A DNA stretch of 24,246 nucleotides, taken from NCBI GenBank assembly GCA_003427395.1, contig BFEA01000005.1:753266-777511 (forward strand), written 5' to 3'. Below, piece after piece: positions 10,331 to 19,343 of the stretch. Every line of letters begins with the position of its first letter. Within the stretch, counting starts at the first letter, position 1. This DNA comes from Chara braunii (Eukaryota > Streptophyta > Charophyceae > Charales > Characeae). The notes beneath the pieces were generated by a model, which was not told the DNA's origin, ran no database searches, and saw nothing but the letters and a program-made list of their open reading frames with translations. The position numbers and the translations under genes are program-made.

Positions 10331-10333
10331 ATT

Positions 10334-10345
10334 TGGTATTGGAGC
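10334..10345 (+). other. Primer binding site, initiator tRNA-Met type (degenerate)
   Basis: TGGTATTGGAGC matches TGGTATCAGAGC, the usual plant initiator-tRNA-Met primer site, at 10 of 12 positions. Both differences are transitions. Its place three bases after a CA-ending LTR supports the call. Confidence 0.6.
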
Positions 10346-11572
10346 TTACCTTCTTTGTCTCGATCTGTTGTCAGACGCATGCTTGCGCCAAGGTAAGTGT
10401 CGGGGGATGTGTCGTGCGTTGAGAGAATCGCGTGTATAGACGTGCGCAATTATCATCGTGGACTAGACATTGATTGACGCGCGTGCACACACACTCCCCC
10501 CTAAAGATGATGACATGGACTGAAGATAACGACATTGCTTATGCAGCGCATTGTTGCTGATGTGGCGATCAATACCGGCGAGAGCATCACTGGCTGCAGC
10601 ACCAACGTGGTGCTGGTGATCGCGAGAGAAAGATAGAGAGAGAGAGGCAGAGTCGAAAACGGGACTGCTGACGTGGCACACGAGTGGTGGATGTTCTGGC
10701 AGACGACGCATCCCTAACATGGCACCCTTGGCCATTGACGCTGACGTGGCAACTCTGCGGAGGTGTTGCGTTGGCATTCCAGGGTGACACGTGGCATTGG
10801 ATGTGCGTTGCCGCTGGTGAGAGTCGATACTTACACTTGTGTGTTGGCGGGGGGTACGGCATCACGATTTGGCTATAGTGCTACGTGTCGGCACTTATGC
10901 CTGGCTGCATTGGCATTCACAGGGAGACAGTCAGAAGAGGATGAGTTGCGGACATCTTGATTGTTGTTGTTTTATTGACCGACTCTACTCACCGAGGGTT
11001 GTTCTATGGATGTCTGCTACTCACCTGTCTTGTTGTTGTCTCGATCTCGCTGGTCGTGGCTACGGTACTCGTACTCTCGTTGGGAACGTCATCACATAGA
11101 ACAAACAACAAAACTTGAATTAGGAATAATTGAAATTATGCTCCTTATTTATTTCTGTTTATTTATTTCTTGCTGTAAAAAATTCGAAATTAATTGCGTG
11201 TGGCCGTGGAATTGATTATTGTCTTTTGATTATTTATTGTGTGGCATTCACACGCTGGGAACCATGACTTACCTCTGGAAATGTTTGAGTGTCTGCATTC
11301 GCACGAGATATATACCTCTCTTCTTCTTCCCCATCCCTCTCACAGTCTTCGCGAATAAAGAAGGGGGGGAAATGAGAACCCGTGGTTAGCATTTGGACCT
11401 TCGGCCTTCTATGTACCAGACAGCCGGCCCTCGAAAATCTTGGCGTATCTGTTTCATACAAGTATGCTGCGAATAGCCAGGCTCGCCAGAGTTGGAACAT
11501 TTCAGGAAGCGTGGTTCACACACTGTTTCTAGAATAGTACGCATTACCTCAACAGAAGAAAGAAGGCAAACC
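10346..11572 (+). other. Long untranslated leader between primer binding site and gag
   Basis: About 1.2 kb separates the primer site from the first gag ATG. The segment 10550-10800 repeats TGACGTGGC or close variants (10558, 10669, 10742, 10785), which also occur in the 3' LTR. The segment 11100-11250 is AT-rich. No protein domain is visible. Part of it may be a later insertion or a remnant of another LTR-like unit. Confidence 0.45.
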
Positions 11573-11980
11573 ATGTCGGGTCGTCTCCACCAGCTGCTCG
11601 ACGAGATACATAGAGTTCAACCAGAAGTTGAACAACATGTTCACGTTCAGTTTGATCTACGTGCCAGAAAAGTCGAACTAAACACCACTGAGACTGCTGT
11701 GCAGATCCTGGAAACCAGTAGACGAGTTCGACAACTCATCATTGATGGGCGAACAACCCTTGATCGATATGTCACTAAGCAGATGGATAGGATGCGCCAA
11801 GGGAGAACCACTGAAGAAAAGGAAGAAGGAGAAGGGAAGGAAGAACCAGAACTGTCTGAGGAAATCATAGAGGGAAATATCAAACAATTGGAATATGCAT
11901 TGATTCCATTGAAGGCAGAAAGAAAGAAGATGGAGGACTACCAGAGGAACAAGAAGAAAAAAAAAACAGCAAGAAAATAA
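11573..11980 (+). pseudogene. gag N-terminal part (charged, coiled-coil-like)
   Basis: The ATG at 11573 sits in AACCATGTC, a fair initiation context, although the frame is open upstream. The 135-residue product starts MSGRLHQLLDEIHRVQPEVE and is rich in Glu, Lys, Arg and Gln, with heptad-like leucines. It ends in a lysine run (NKKKKKTARK). It resembles the N-terminal domain found ahead of gag capsid in some algal and plant gypsy elements. The frame closes at 11978 and coding continues in another frame, so this is a frameshift rather than a natural end. Confidence 0.55.
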
Positions 11981-11981
11981 G

Positions 11982-12840
11982 GTGAATGAAATCAGACAGA
12001 GATTTCATTTTGAAGGAACAGAAACTGACCTTGCATCCGTATTGAATACCATGATGGCTTATCTCGCTCATCTGGAAATGAAGATAAACAACAACACCGC
12101 CCCACTGCAAACAATGACAAAACTCGTAAAGGGAAAGAAGAAGGTGGTGATTGAGGAGGAGGTCAAGGGGGAACAACAGAAAGAACCCCATGAAAAGTTG
12201 ATGAAGGATGCAATGAAGATAGCAATGAAGATTCCAGAAAAGCCCGAAAGCTCAGGGAAACAACCTGATGAACCGGTGACGAAGAAAGAAGAAGTAGCCG
12301 CCAAGAAGGAAGTAGCAAAGAATAAATAAAAGGTGAAGATGAAACTTCCTTTCAAGTGTAACGGGAAGCGGGGTGAACATCTGCTATTGTGGATAGCATA
12401 AATCCAGACATATTGTGGGACTACACTAGTTGAACCAGAAAGCCAAGTTGCTTTTACTACCTCATATCTGGGGGAGGTAGCGAAGGAATGGGTTTTGTCT
12501 GAGGCCAACGCTGCTGGCTTCAAGGATATCGGTGAGCGGGCTAAAACACTTACCCTCAGAGAATTCCTCCAAAATATCAAGCAGAGGTTCCTTGACAAGA
12601 CAACGACCGATAAGGCCTGCGACAAACTCACCACAATTGGCCAAAAGCACTGGACCACCGTCGACGCTATGTCTCGTGAGGTTGATCGATTGTTGCAGGT
12701 ACCTGGTTTGAACCTGCGGGACAACCAAGTATTGTACATCTTCTCACGGGCATTGCCGGAACCATTCATGGACATCTTGTCGCTGGGGCAGAATCCGGTA
12801 AGTATAATTACACACAGTTCCGTGACCTCGCGCTCCAAAA
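11982..12840 (+). pseudogene. gag capsid region (retrotransposon gag domain)
   Basis: One frame runs from ATG 11982 through in-frame stops at about 12327 and 12399 to about 12795. After a lysine/glutamate-rich linker comes the capsid-type core: PFKCNGKRGEH, then VAFTTSYLGEVAKEWVLSEA, REFLQNIKQRFLD and VDRLLQVPGLNLRDNQVLYI. The W...A, F...F and leucine spacing is typical of the Ty3/gypsy gag domain that forms the virus-like particle. Near 12798 a frame slip occurs: the neighbouring frame continues as YNYTQFRDLALQKE before a TAG. The product cannot be full length. Confidence 0.7.
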
Positions 12841-13260
12841 GGAGTAGATGACCGCAGAGGTAAAAAGTACCTATGCATTTGTTGTACGTAATGATCCGTC
12901 CGGTGGGTATGGGAAACGTGTCCTTTGGTGGCAAAAACGACAATGACCATATGCTTGTCGTCTTCGATGATGACGTGATGGAGAAGTTACCCCTCGACGA
13001 GGCGTAGGGTGCAGGTAATGGTGACAGTGAGTCTGAAAAGGGTGACGTCACTACCACGGTGGCTAACAAGGGTGACACCAATTAGAATTGGAACAAGAAG
13101 AAGAGGTCGCGCTCCTTCCTAGAGCACCCTGACACTGCAGCAAGAAGACCTTGGGAGAAAAAGAGCCTTACCAGAGAAGAATGGCAGGAGAGGATGAATA
13201 ACATGTAGTGTCTCAAGTGTGGCACTGTGGGGCATATCATTGCATCTGGAACCCAAAAGG
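12841..13260 (+). pseudogene. gag C-terminal part with damaged CCHC zinc knuckle
   Basis: A low-complexity acidic linker (from about 12900) is followed by a basic segment (NWNKKKRSRSFLEHP) and the nucleocapsid knuckle. The knuckle begins at 13209 as CLKCGTVGHIIASG, directly after a TAG. The first two cysteines and the histidine of C-x2-C-x4-H-x4-C are present, but the last cysteine is absent, so zinc and RNA binding would be impaired. Confidence 0.6.
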
Positions 13261-13429
13261 GAGCAGCCAGTAGGAGTAGCATCTGCGCCTACTGAGTTGG
13301 GAGGTTCAGTTGAAGATAAGGCGCCAATAACTCCTTTCAACCCCCTGACTCACATGACAAAGGATGACTCTTCTTCGACACGTTGTTCGGAACACCCTGA
13401 CACTGTCTTATGTTTTGTCTCTCTGGACG

Positions 13430-13875
13430 ATTCTTTGGACGGACTTGGAAATTAACTCATTGCACTAAGAAGTTTGTGGGCTAAGAAAGCAAAGTCTAAG
13501 GGTGAGTCAATGATCGCAGACATTGAGATTGCACGTACACGAGTAGGTGCCTTGTTAGACCTATGATCGACGAAGGCAATTTGTAAGTTGTATATGGGAA
13601 TGAAGGTAAAGGACTTACCTAGACCTATCACATATATTTTGGCTGACAAGAGCACGATTACTGTGTCTCAATATGTTGATCGTATAAAGTGTTACTTTCA
13701 AACTAAGGAAGGAAATAAGATTTTGCATGAAGTTTCCTTAGTGATTGAAAAAAACTTGCCCTTAGACATGATTCCAGGAATGGATTGGCACGATATCAAG
13801 TTTGAGGAGAAGATTGTAAAGCCCAAGGACAAAAAGTCCGAGTTCCGAGCAATGAAATTTTATCATACGTCTTGA
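13430..13875 (+). pseudogene. Aspartic protease domain of pol (inactive)
   Basis: The expected active-site segment reads GALLDL then TGA (13564-13566) then STKAICKLYMGMKV. The catalytic Asp is present, but the following Thr-Gly of the usual D-T/S-G triad is Leu-stop. Downstream, LPRPITYILADKSTITVSQY and ENVxxx-like strands are followed by VIEKNLPLDMIPGMDW, matching the end of gypsy pepsin-like proteases. This enzyme normally cleaves Gag-Pol. It lies between the zinc knuckle and RT, as in all Ty3/gypsy elements. Confidence 0.65.
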
Positions 13876-13887
13876 TCTTACTCGTCA

Positions 13888-14359
13888 TTGTCTTGTTGCA
13901 TGAGTTATCCAGCCTTTAGATCCATGATCTCAAAGAAGAAGTTGGATCAGGATGTGATGACGGTACTCGTTGAACGAGTAGGCGAATGTTCCTCATCCTA
14001 CCAACCTTCTATTAAAAAATTGCTTCACGAATATAAGGACTTGCAGACTAAACCTACAGCAATAATTGAACATGCTATCAAACACACAATTGAAATTATT
14101 CATAGAGGTAAGATTCCCAAAGGACCCATTTATCACATGCCTCCTAGGGAACTAGAGGAACTGAAGAAACAACTGCAAGAACTAATAGAGAAAGGACGGA
14201 TTCGCCCAAGTTCATTTGTCTATGGTGCACCTGTTTTCTTTGTGCCCAAGAAGGAAGGGGAACTTAGGCTAAGCATTGGCTATCGAGGATTGAACTCCGC
14301 CACTGTTAAAAATGTGGAGCCCCTTCCTCGTATTGATGACCTACTTGATCAGTTACAAG
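13888..14359 (+). pseudogene. Reverse transcriptase, N-terminal part, interrupted by element 2
   Basis: The frame includes [20 protein letters not shown], then [40 protein letters not shown] and [20 protein letters not shown]. This is the fingers region of a Ty3/gypsy RT. The usual IDYR appears as IGYR. The domain stops at LLDQLQ, exactly where element 2 begins, and resumes beyond 14893 as GCKYFSKIDLK. The interruption falls a few residues before catalytic motif A. Confidence 0.9.
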
Positions 14360-14885
14360 CTATGAATCCCCTGCGGTCATGACTGCGGGGTCAATCTCGG
14401 CCCGCGGTCGGGATCCCGACCGCCGATGTCGGCTGTGGGCGAGGGCGGTCGGAAAACCCCGATATTTTTATTCCTAGGATAATAGGCCCAAAAAAAAAAA
14501 AACAATATCGGGTTGTAGGGTTTTTTGCGCTCTACAACAGTATATTTTTAGTTTTATTTTCTGACTTCGTTTTGGATTTAAAAAAAATGAAAAACAGAAA
14601 TCCATCGGGCAAAAGTTCTTCACTTTATTCTTTTTGTAAGAAAAATAAAGGATTTTGTTTGTTTGTTATCTCAAATTTGGTAACGAATTTTGATATGACC
14701 CCAAGGCAAAAGCTGTTCAGTTTATTTTTTGGCATAACATTTTTTTTTTTTCAGATTGTTCTGAATTCTTTGTTTTTTTTTTTTTTTTTTTTTGACCGCG
14801 GACCGCGATCAGAACCGCGGGCCCGCGGCCGCGAGCGCAGCCCGCGGTCGTGCCCGCGGTGACCGCGGCCGCGGGGGATTCATAG
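14360..14885. mobile_element. Short non-autonomous hAT-like element 2 (GCGGTC-motif ends)
   Basis: The left end CTATGAATCCCCTGCGG and the reverse complement of the right end (CTATGAATCCCCCGCGG) match at 16 of 17 positions. The flanks GTTACAAG (14352-14359) and GTTGCAGG (14886-14893) are an 8-bp target duplication with two transitions. Removing the element and one flank restores continuous RT homology. Both ends are dense in GCGGTC or GACCGC, about four on each side. The interior has an A-tract near 14491 and a T-tract near 14773, and a core phrase CCAAGGCAAAAGCTGTTCAG shared with element 1. A second, weaker copy of that phrase lies near 14605. No transposase is encoded. Confidence 0.85.
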
Positions 14886-15330
14886 GTTGCAGGGGTGTAA
14901 GTACTTCAGCAAGATTGATCTGAAGTCAAGTTACCACTAGATCGAGGTGGCACATGAAGATCAACACAAGACGACTTTCTGAACAAGGTATGAATATTAT
15001 CAGTTTACTGTTATGCATTTCGGATTGACAAATGCACCTGCGATTTTTCAGAGGTCTATGAATGAATTGTTTAGGCAATGGTTGGACCAGTTTGTAGTTG
15101 TGTATCTCGACGACATCCTCATGTATAGTAAGACACTAGAGGACCACAAGAAACACCTACGAATGATACTTCAGAAGTTGCGTGAAGGCAACTTTAAGTT
15201 GAATGCTAGGAAGTCTGAGTTTGCGAAGCCTAAGGTATTGTACTCAGGGCATACAGTAAACGAAGAGGGACTAAGGCCTGAAGAGAAAAAAATTACAACA
15301 ACTCGAGATTGACCCAGACCTAATACTGTT
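14886..15330 (+). pseudogene. Reverse transcriptase, C-terminal part with YLDD
   Basis: Motif A appears as KYFSKIDLKSSYH followed by TAG, keeping the catalytic Asp. HFGLTNAPAIFQRSMNELF is the conserved palm region. VVVYLDDILMYS carries the catalytic YLDD at 15103-15114. SGHTVNEEGLRPEEKKI is the usual thumb boundary. Stops occur where other elements carry Gln, Arg and Trp (after YH, after TTF, and after TRD at 15310). The catalytic Asps are intact even though the reading frame is not. Confidence 0.9.
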
Positions 15331-15873
15331 ACTGAACTCGGATCTTTTCTAAGACTTTGTAGTTACTATAGGACGTTCGTAAGGAACTTCTCATTGATAG
15401 TTGCGCCTATAAGAAGACTTCTGAAGAAGGAAAAACCTTCGTTATGGGACAAAGATTGTGAGTCTTTGTTCAAAAAGTTGAAACACGTACTAACTTACTA
15501 TCCTATCTTAAAGATTGTTGATCCGACTTTACCTTTCATTGTCACCACTAACGCAAGTCGGTATGGAATTGGGGTTGTGCTACAACAGGATGACGGTGAG
15601 GAATATGAACCCATTGAGTTTATGTCCTATTCCACTTACGAAAGGGATTTGTATGCCTTGGTCGCTGCACTTGACACATGGAAACACTACTTGCTAGGAA
15701 AACACTTCACTATCTATACAGACCACTCTACCTTGAACTGGATCAAAACCCAACCTTGACTCTTTGACAAGTTAGTTAGATGGTCCGCTTTTATTGACAT
15801 ATTTGACTTTGAATTGAAAACAATTATAGTGAAGTCTAATGTTGTTGAGAATGCATTGTCCAAGCGGGCTAAT
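15331..15873 (+). pseudogene. RNase H domain of pol, interrupted by element 3
   Basis: After the connection SFLRLCSYYRTFVRNFS come PIRRLLKKEKPSLWDKDCES and the RNase H region: FIVTTNASRYGIGVVLQQ, YALVAALDTWKHYLLGKHF and TIYTDHSTLNWIKTQ. The first catalytic position, normally Asp in T-D-A-S, is Asn here, while TDHS keeps its Asp. A TGA follows at 15757-15759, and the same frame continues to about 15865 (KSNVVENALSKRAN). Element 3 starts at 15874. The domain would normally remove RNA from RNA-DNA hybrids during reverse transcription. Confidence 0.85.
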
Positions 15874-15991
15874 CAGGGTTGTCGAGCCCCCGGCCACGGG
15901 GCCCCGGTGGGGGTCCTGGGGGCCGGGGGTCAACACCCCTGGCCCTGGCAAAAAAAATCCAAAAAAAATAAATAAATAAAAAAAAATACAG

Positions 15992-16052
15992 GGGGGTGCG
16001 CAGCCGCAGCCTGCACCCCCGGGCCAAAACTGCAATATTGCAGTTTTGGCCC
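15992..16052. repeat. Adjacent hairpin and 32-bp perfect palindrome inside element 3
   Basis: GGGGGTGC (15992-15999) pairs with GCACCCCC (16013-16020). Directly after it, 16021-16052 is a perfect palindrome whose half is GGGCCAAAACTGCAAT. Together they would form two back-to-back stems, a likely source of cruciform extrusion or strand slippage. Confidence 0.9.
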
Positions 16053-16170
16053 GACCTTGGGCCCCCCCCGGGGCTACACCCCCTCCTCATGAGCCCGGGG
16101 TAGTGAGGGCGTGGGGCCGGGGGCGGGGCCCAGCGGGGTGTGGGGCCGGGATCAGCTAGCAGCGGGGGCN

Positions 16171-16221
<51 letters not shown>
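16171..16221. repeat. (AC)n microsatellite
   Basis: About 25 uninterrupted AC dinucleotides follow an N at 16170. The N suggests that the true length or flank was not resolved. Confidence 0.95.
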
Positions 16222-16222
<1 letters not shown>

Positions 16223-16842
16223 CATAGGTGCATTCCTACACTCACTTGAAATAACCTCAGACCAATGGATGAACCGGACGCTCAATTGCGTCCCGGTTCT
16301 TCGACTGATCTTTCACCACATGGTCTTTCATGGTTGGGCGTGAGTGCAAGGTATATGACAAACATGCTTATAGTGTTGTTAGAGGTTGAAGTAGGTGTGC
16401 CCCCCACATGTCAATTGAGTCCCCTTGTATATTGTTTGTTCATTGTATATTTCACCAATGAGCTATGTTTAGTCGAATCAGGCACATTATTACGTAGCGC
16501 CTGAATCTTTTGACTGCTAGTATCCCCTGTGTGGTTGTAATTTTGCTCATAGGTTGCAACTGCACCTGATTGATTGATAATCACTACAGGCGGGATTGAC
16601 TTGCAGGTCTTTGAACCGTCCCCATAAGTTTTCAATTTGCTTACAATCATGCAAGGTGATGGTCGACAGCTATGTTGCTGCATGATGTAAGTCTACTTCA
16701 GTGAACGCCAAATCATTGCCAATAGGCAGTGAAACTGTATCCCTTCTTAACGGCCTCTTCTCTTTTTACGTTGCTTGGCCAATGAGCATACCTTGAATGT
16801 GCTCAGCGCACGATACTCTGTTCGGACGACCCCATGCTAAAA

Positions 16843-17195
16843 GTTAAAACCTTAGCATACATAAGTGTCAGGTGGCAGTCTATCCCGTCCATGAGTGACA
16901 CATGTGCATATGTCCTTGGTCACCCTGTCTGTTGTGCGGCATCAATCATGCGTGTTAGAAGTGAGGGACAAGCCAAAACCCTTGTCCCTTTTGCAATTGC
17001 TAGGTGGTCATCCAGCGGGTCGTCAAATGGCACAGGAGCGTGTGTCCTTGGCGGCCTGACAACTCATCTGCTCTGTCCACATCGCTCGAATGTCGACAAT
17101 TAAGCTCAAAAGTCCAACCCTAGTCCCTCTTGTAACAACCAAGTGGTCGTCTCCCTGGGACGATAGCTGGCTGCTATGCCCATCGACACGTGGCA
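16843..17195. repeat. Degenerate tandem repeat, period about 130 bp, in element 3
   Basis: Three related blocks start near 16843, 16973 and 17107. Each has an AAAACCY-like lead, a phrase like AGGTGGTCATCC or AAGTGGTCGTCTCC, and a following GACACATG or TGGCAC phrase. TGTCCTTGGYSRCC occurs in the first two. Identity is low, so this is an old duplication. Confidence 0.45.
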
Positions 17196-17274
17196 CCTGA
17201 GCACGCTAGTATGCGTAATTGGTAATAGGGAAGGTACTACCTAAGTACACGAGAGCCACGTGTCGATGGGCATA
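17175..17274. repeat. 100-bp foldback with 20-bp perfect arms
   Basis: TATGCCCATCGACACGTGGC (17175-17194) is the exact reverse complement of 17255-17274, with a 60-nt loop. The arms contain CACGTG (G-box). It lies just inside the G-rich right end of element 3 and could be a nested miniature element or a structural part of the transposon. Confidence 0.9.
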
Positions 17275-17434
17275 TTTGGGGTGCGGGGGGCCGGGGGTGC
17301 GGGGGAGGCGGGGGTCGGGGTGGGGTGTTTTGCGGTGGGTAGGGGTGGGGCACCCCCGCGACGGGGGTCCGGGGGTCAAACCCCTACCCCGGCTTTGCCC
17401 TCGGGGCCCCCCGCCTGACAACCCTGGTGCTAAT

Positions 17435-18440
17435 ATCTTTGGAACCATTGTCTCCTATCTCGATATTAGGAATGACTTGAAAGAGGAAATCCGTAAGGGG
17501 TATGCAGATAATATGATATGGAGTCCTATTATTGAGACCGTACAGAGAAACCCTGAACTATTCCCTGAATATCGAATGATTGAGGACTGACTCGTCTTTG
17601 TTGATAAGACTGACGAAAGACTCTGCATTCCACACAAAGAACCAATTAAGAGTATGATTATTGGGGAATGCCATGACACTGGAGGACATTTTGATTTCAA
17701 AAAGACGTATGCAAATGTTAGAGAACGCTTTGAATGGAAAAAAATAAATAAGGATGTGTTAACCTATGTGCGAACTTGTCTTATTTGCCAAACGAACAAT
17801 CCCTCACATGAGAATCCACTGGGACTACTGAGACCACTACCTATTCCAAGTGAGCTAGGTGAGGATATCTCAATTGACTTCATGAGCGTCACTAAGAGTC
17901 AGAAGGGCAATAGTCAGGTAATGGTCGTTATGGATCGATTGTCAAAGTATGTTATGTTCATTCCCTTACCTACCAAAGTTAAGATGAAACTTGTCATCCA
18001 AGAGTTCCATATGCGATGGGTTTAGGAATAAGGATCTCCAAAACCCATCGTCTCTGGTAGGGATGTAAGGTTCACCGGTCTACAACGGCAAAAGTTGATG
18101 GAAGCCTATGACACTAGGTTGACCATGTTGTAAGGTATACACCCTGAAACGAATGGATAAACTGAACAGATGAATCATCTATGCAAACAACTTTTGCATG
18201 TGTATGTACGACCCGATCAAATAGGTTGGGACGAGAACTTACCTAATACTGCTAGTGCATATAATAATAGCATACATACTGTTATAAGGAAAACGCCGAA
18301 TGCACTGCACCAATGTTGGAAGCCACGACGTCCCATTGACGCTCTAACCAGGGACCAGATTTAAAGGTTATCCCAAACACTCGAGAATTTGCAGTTTTAT
18401 ATGAAGAAGACATAAAGAAAGTTAAGGAAAATATATAGAA
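17435..18440 (+). pseudogene. Integrase of pol (HHCC finger and DDE core visible)
   Basis: The frame resumes after element 3 with DIRNDLKEEIRKGYADN, passes a TGA at 17588-17590, and shows the zinc finger: HDTGGHFDFKKT then CLICQ. The catalytic core retains D in SIDFMSV (17876), D in SGRDVRFTG (18062) and E in TEQMNHL (18164), the DDE triad that joins cDNA to chromosomal DNA. Stops lie at about 18023, 18029, 18131 and 18158, all in one frame. The later ones sit where the family usually has Gln. The region ends with SAYNNSIHTVIRKTPNAL, and a frame change follows before 18454. Confidence 0.85.
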
Positions 18441-18453
18441 AGTCCAATTACAG

Positions 18454-18945
18454 ATGGTTGAACAGGCCAACAAGCATCGTCGACCATCACAATTCCAAGA
18501 AGGTGATCTTGTATGGGTAAAGTCTAAAGAATTTTCCTTGGAAGAAAATGTGTCTCAGAAACTGCTACTTGGCTATTACGGACCTTGGGAAGTTCTTAAG
18601 GTGATTGGGGATCCATATGGACCCTCATACAAAATTGACGTACCCCCACACCTCAAGAGCTATCCTGTATTTCACGCATCTAAACTCCTGCCATATGTAG
18701 AGGGACATAACTTTCCCACCAGACCATCTATGTTCCCTCCTTCAATGAATGGAGGCTTTGAAGTTGAGAAGATATTGGAACATGGATACTTCTCTACAAG
18801 TGGCAGAGGAAGGCCTCAAAATCAGTTCAAGGTCAAGTTTAAGTCTCAACCTCCGTCTGAAGCTAGATGGTGTAGTAAAAAGGAACTATTACCTACAACT
18901 CTTGATATTATTGTTGCATATGAGCCTAATCTAAAAGAAACTTAA
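18454..18945 (+). pseudogene. Integrase C-terminus: GPY/F-like module and chromodomain
   Basis: A 163-codon open frame starts MVEQANKHRRPSQFQEGDLV, matching the end of gypsy integrases. GYYGPWEVLKVIGD is the GPY/F-like module, and FHASKLLPYVEG is the usual boundary. The segment 18754-18894 reads EVEKILEHGYFSTSGRGRPQ, FKVKFKSQPPSEARWCSK and ELLPT, an identifiable chromodomain. Such domains steer chromovirus integration to heterochromatin by binding methylated histones. The conserved K-W-x-G-Y centre is K-F-K-S-Q here, so an aromatic binding residue is altered. The frame is intact but is separated from the core by a frame change. Confidence 0.8.
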
Positions 18946-19113
18946 TGTATTTTTGCGATGAAACTCGAAAATTGGGTCGACGAGAATGCAATAACCCGCT
19001 CCAATATGCCTCGTTGTTTGTCTACCGGCCACCCGCAGACCCGACACTGGCCTTACACCGCAACGCGATAAGGGAAAGAACCCCTGAAACTGGCTTCAAG
19101 GGCCCTGCGCCTG

Positions 19114-19285
19114 ACAGTTGACTAAAGTCAACTGTACAGTTCCCCATGAGTCAAAGTCGGCATGGACCCAACCCAGACCACCAGTCAGACACACCCACTT
19201 GTTGGTATGCAGGTATCCAAACAACATTCGGACCAAGTGGAAGTCTACAACTGTACGAGATCAAGGCTATTGACTGTAAGTCAAT
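19114..19285. promoter_or_regulatory. Paired W-box palindromes upstream of the LTR promoter
   Basis: ACAGTTGACT (19114-19123) and AGTCAACTGT (19126-19135) form a 10-bp inverted repeat with a 2-nt spacer. ATTGACT (19269-19275) and AGTCAAT (19279-19285) form a second with a 3-nt spacer. Each arm contains TTGACT, the W-box bound by plant WRKY factors. Their place upstream of the TATTTAAGG fits U3 enhancers. Confidence 0.45.
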
Positions 19286-19334
19286 CTGAGCCTTCGTGGG
19301 TGAGGGTCCAAAGACAGGTCAACCCCGTCAACAC

Positions 19335-19343
19335 TATTTAAGG
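19335..19343 (+). promoter_or_regulatory. Candidate TATA box of the 3' LTR
   Basis: TATTTAAGG lies about 50-65 bp downstream of the second W-box palindrome and about 320 bp before the segment shared by both LTRs. Position and form fit a U3 core promoter. The call is by inspection only. Confidence 0.35.

Larger units (their letters stand above)
15874..17426. mobile_element. hAT-like DNA element 3 with CAGGGTTGTC ends
   Basis: The left end CAGGGTTGTC (15874-15883) is repeated inverted and perfectly at 17417-17426. CAGGG-type tips are common in hAT transposons. The 8-bp flanks GGGCTAAT (15866-15873) and GTGCTAAT (17427-17434) differ by one base, matching the 8-bp target duplication of the hAT superfamily. 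The ends are G/C-rich with repeated GGGGGTC-like motifs. The 1553-bp interior holds a 32-bp perfect palindrome, an (AC)n run, degenerate tandem repeats of about 130 bp and a 20-bp inverted repeat. No intact transposase is visible; an open minus-strand frame at 16411-16683 is unrecognised. Confidence 0.9.

Noticed and set aside
16411-16683. Minus-strand 90-codon frame as a hAT transposase remnant
   Set aside because: No dimerisation or catalytic motif is recognisable and the frame is short. The location inside element 3 alone is not enough.
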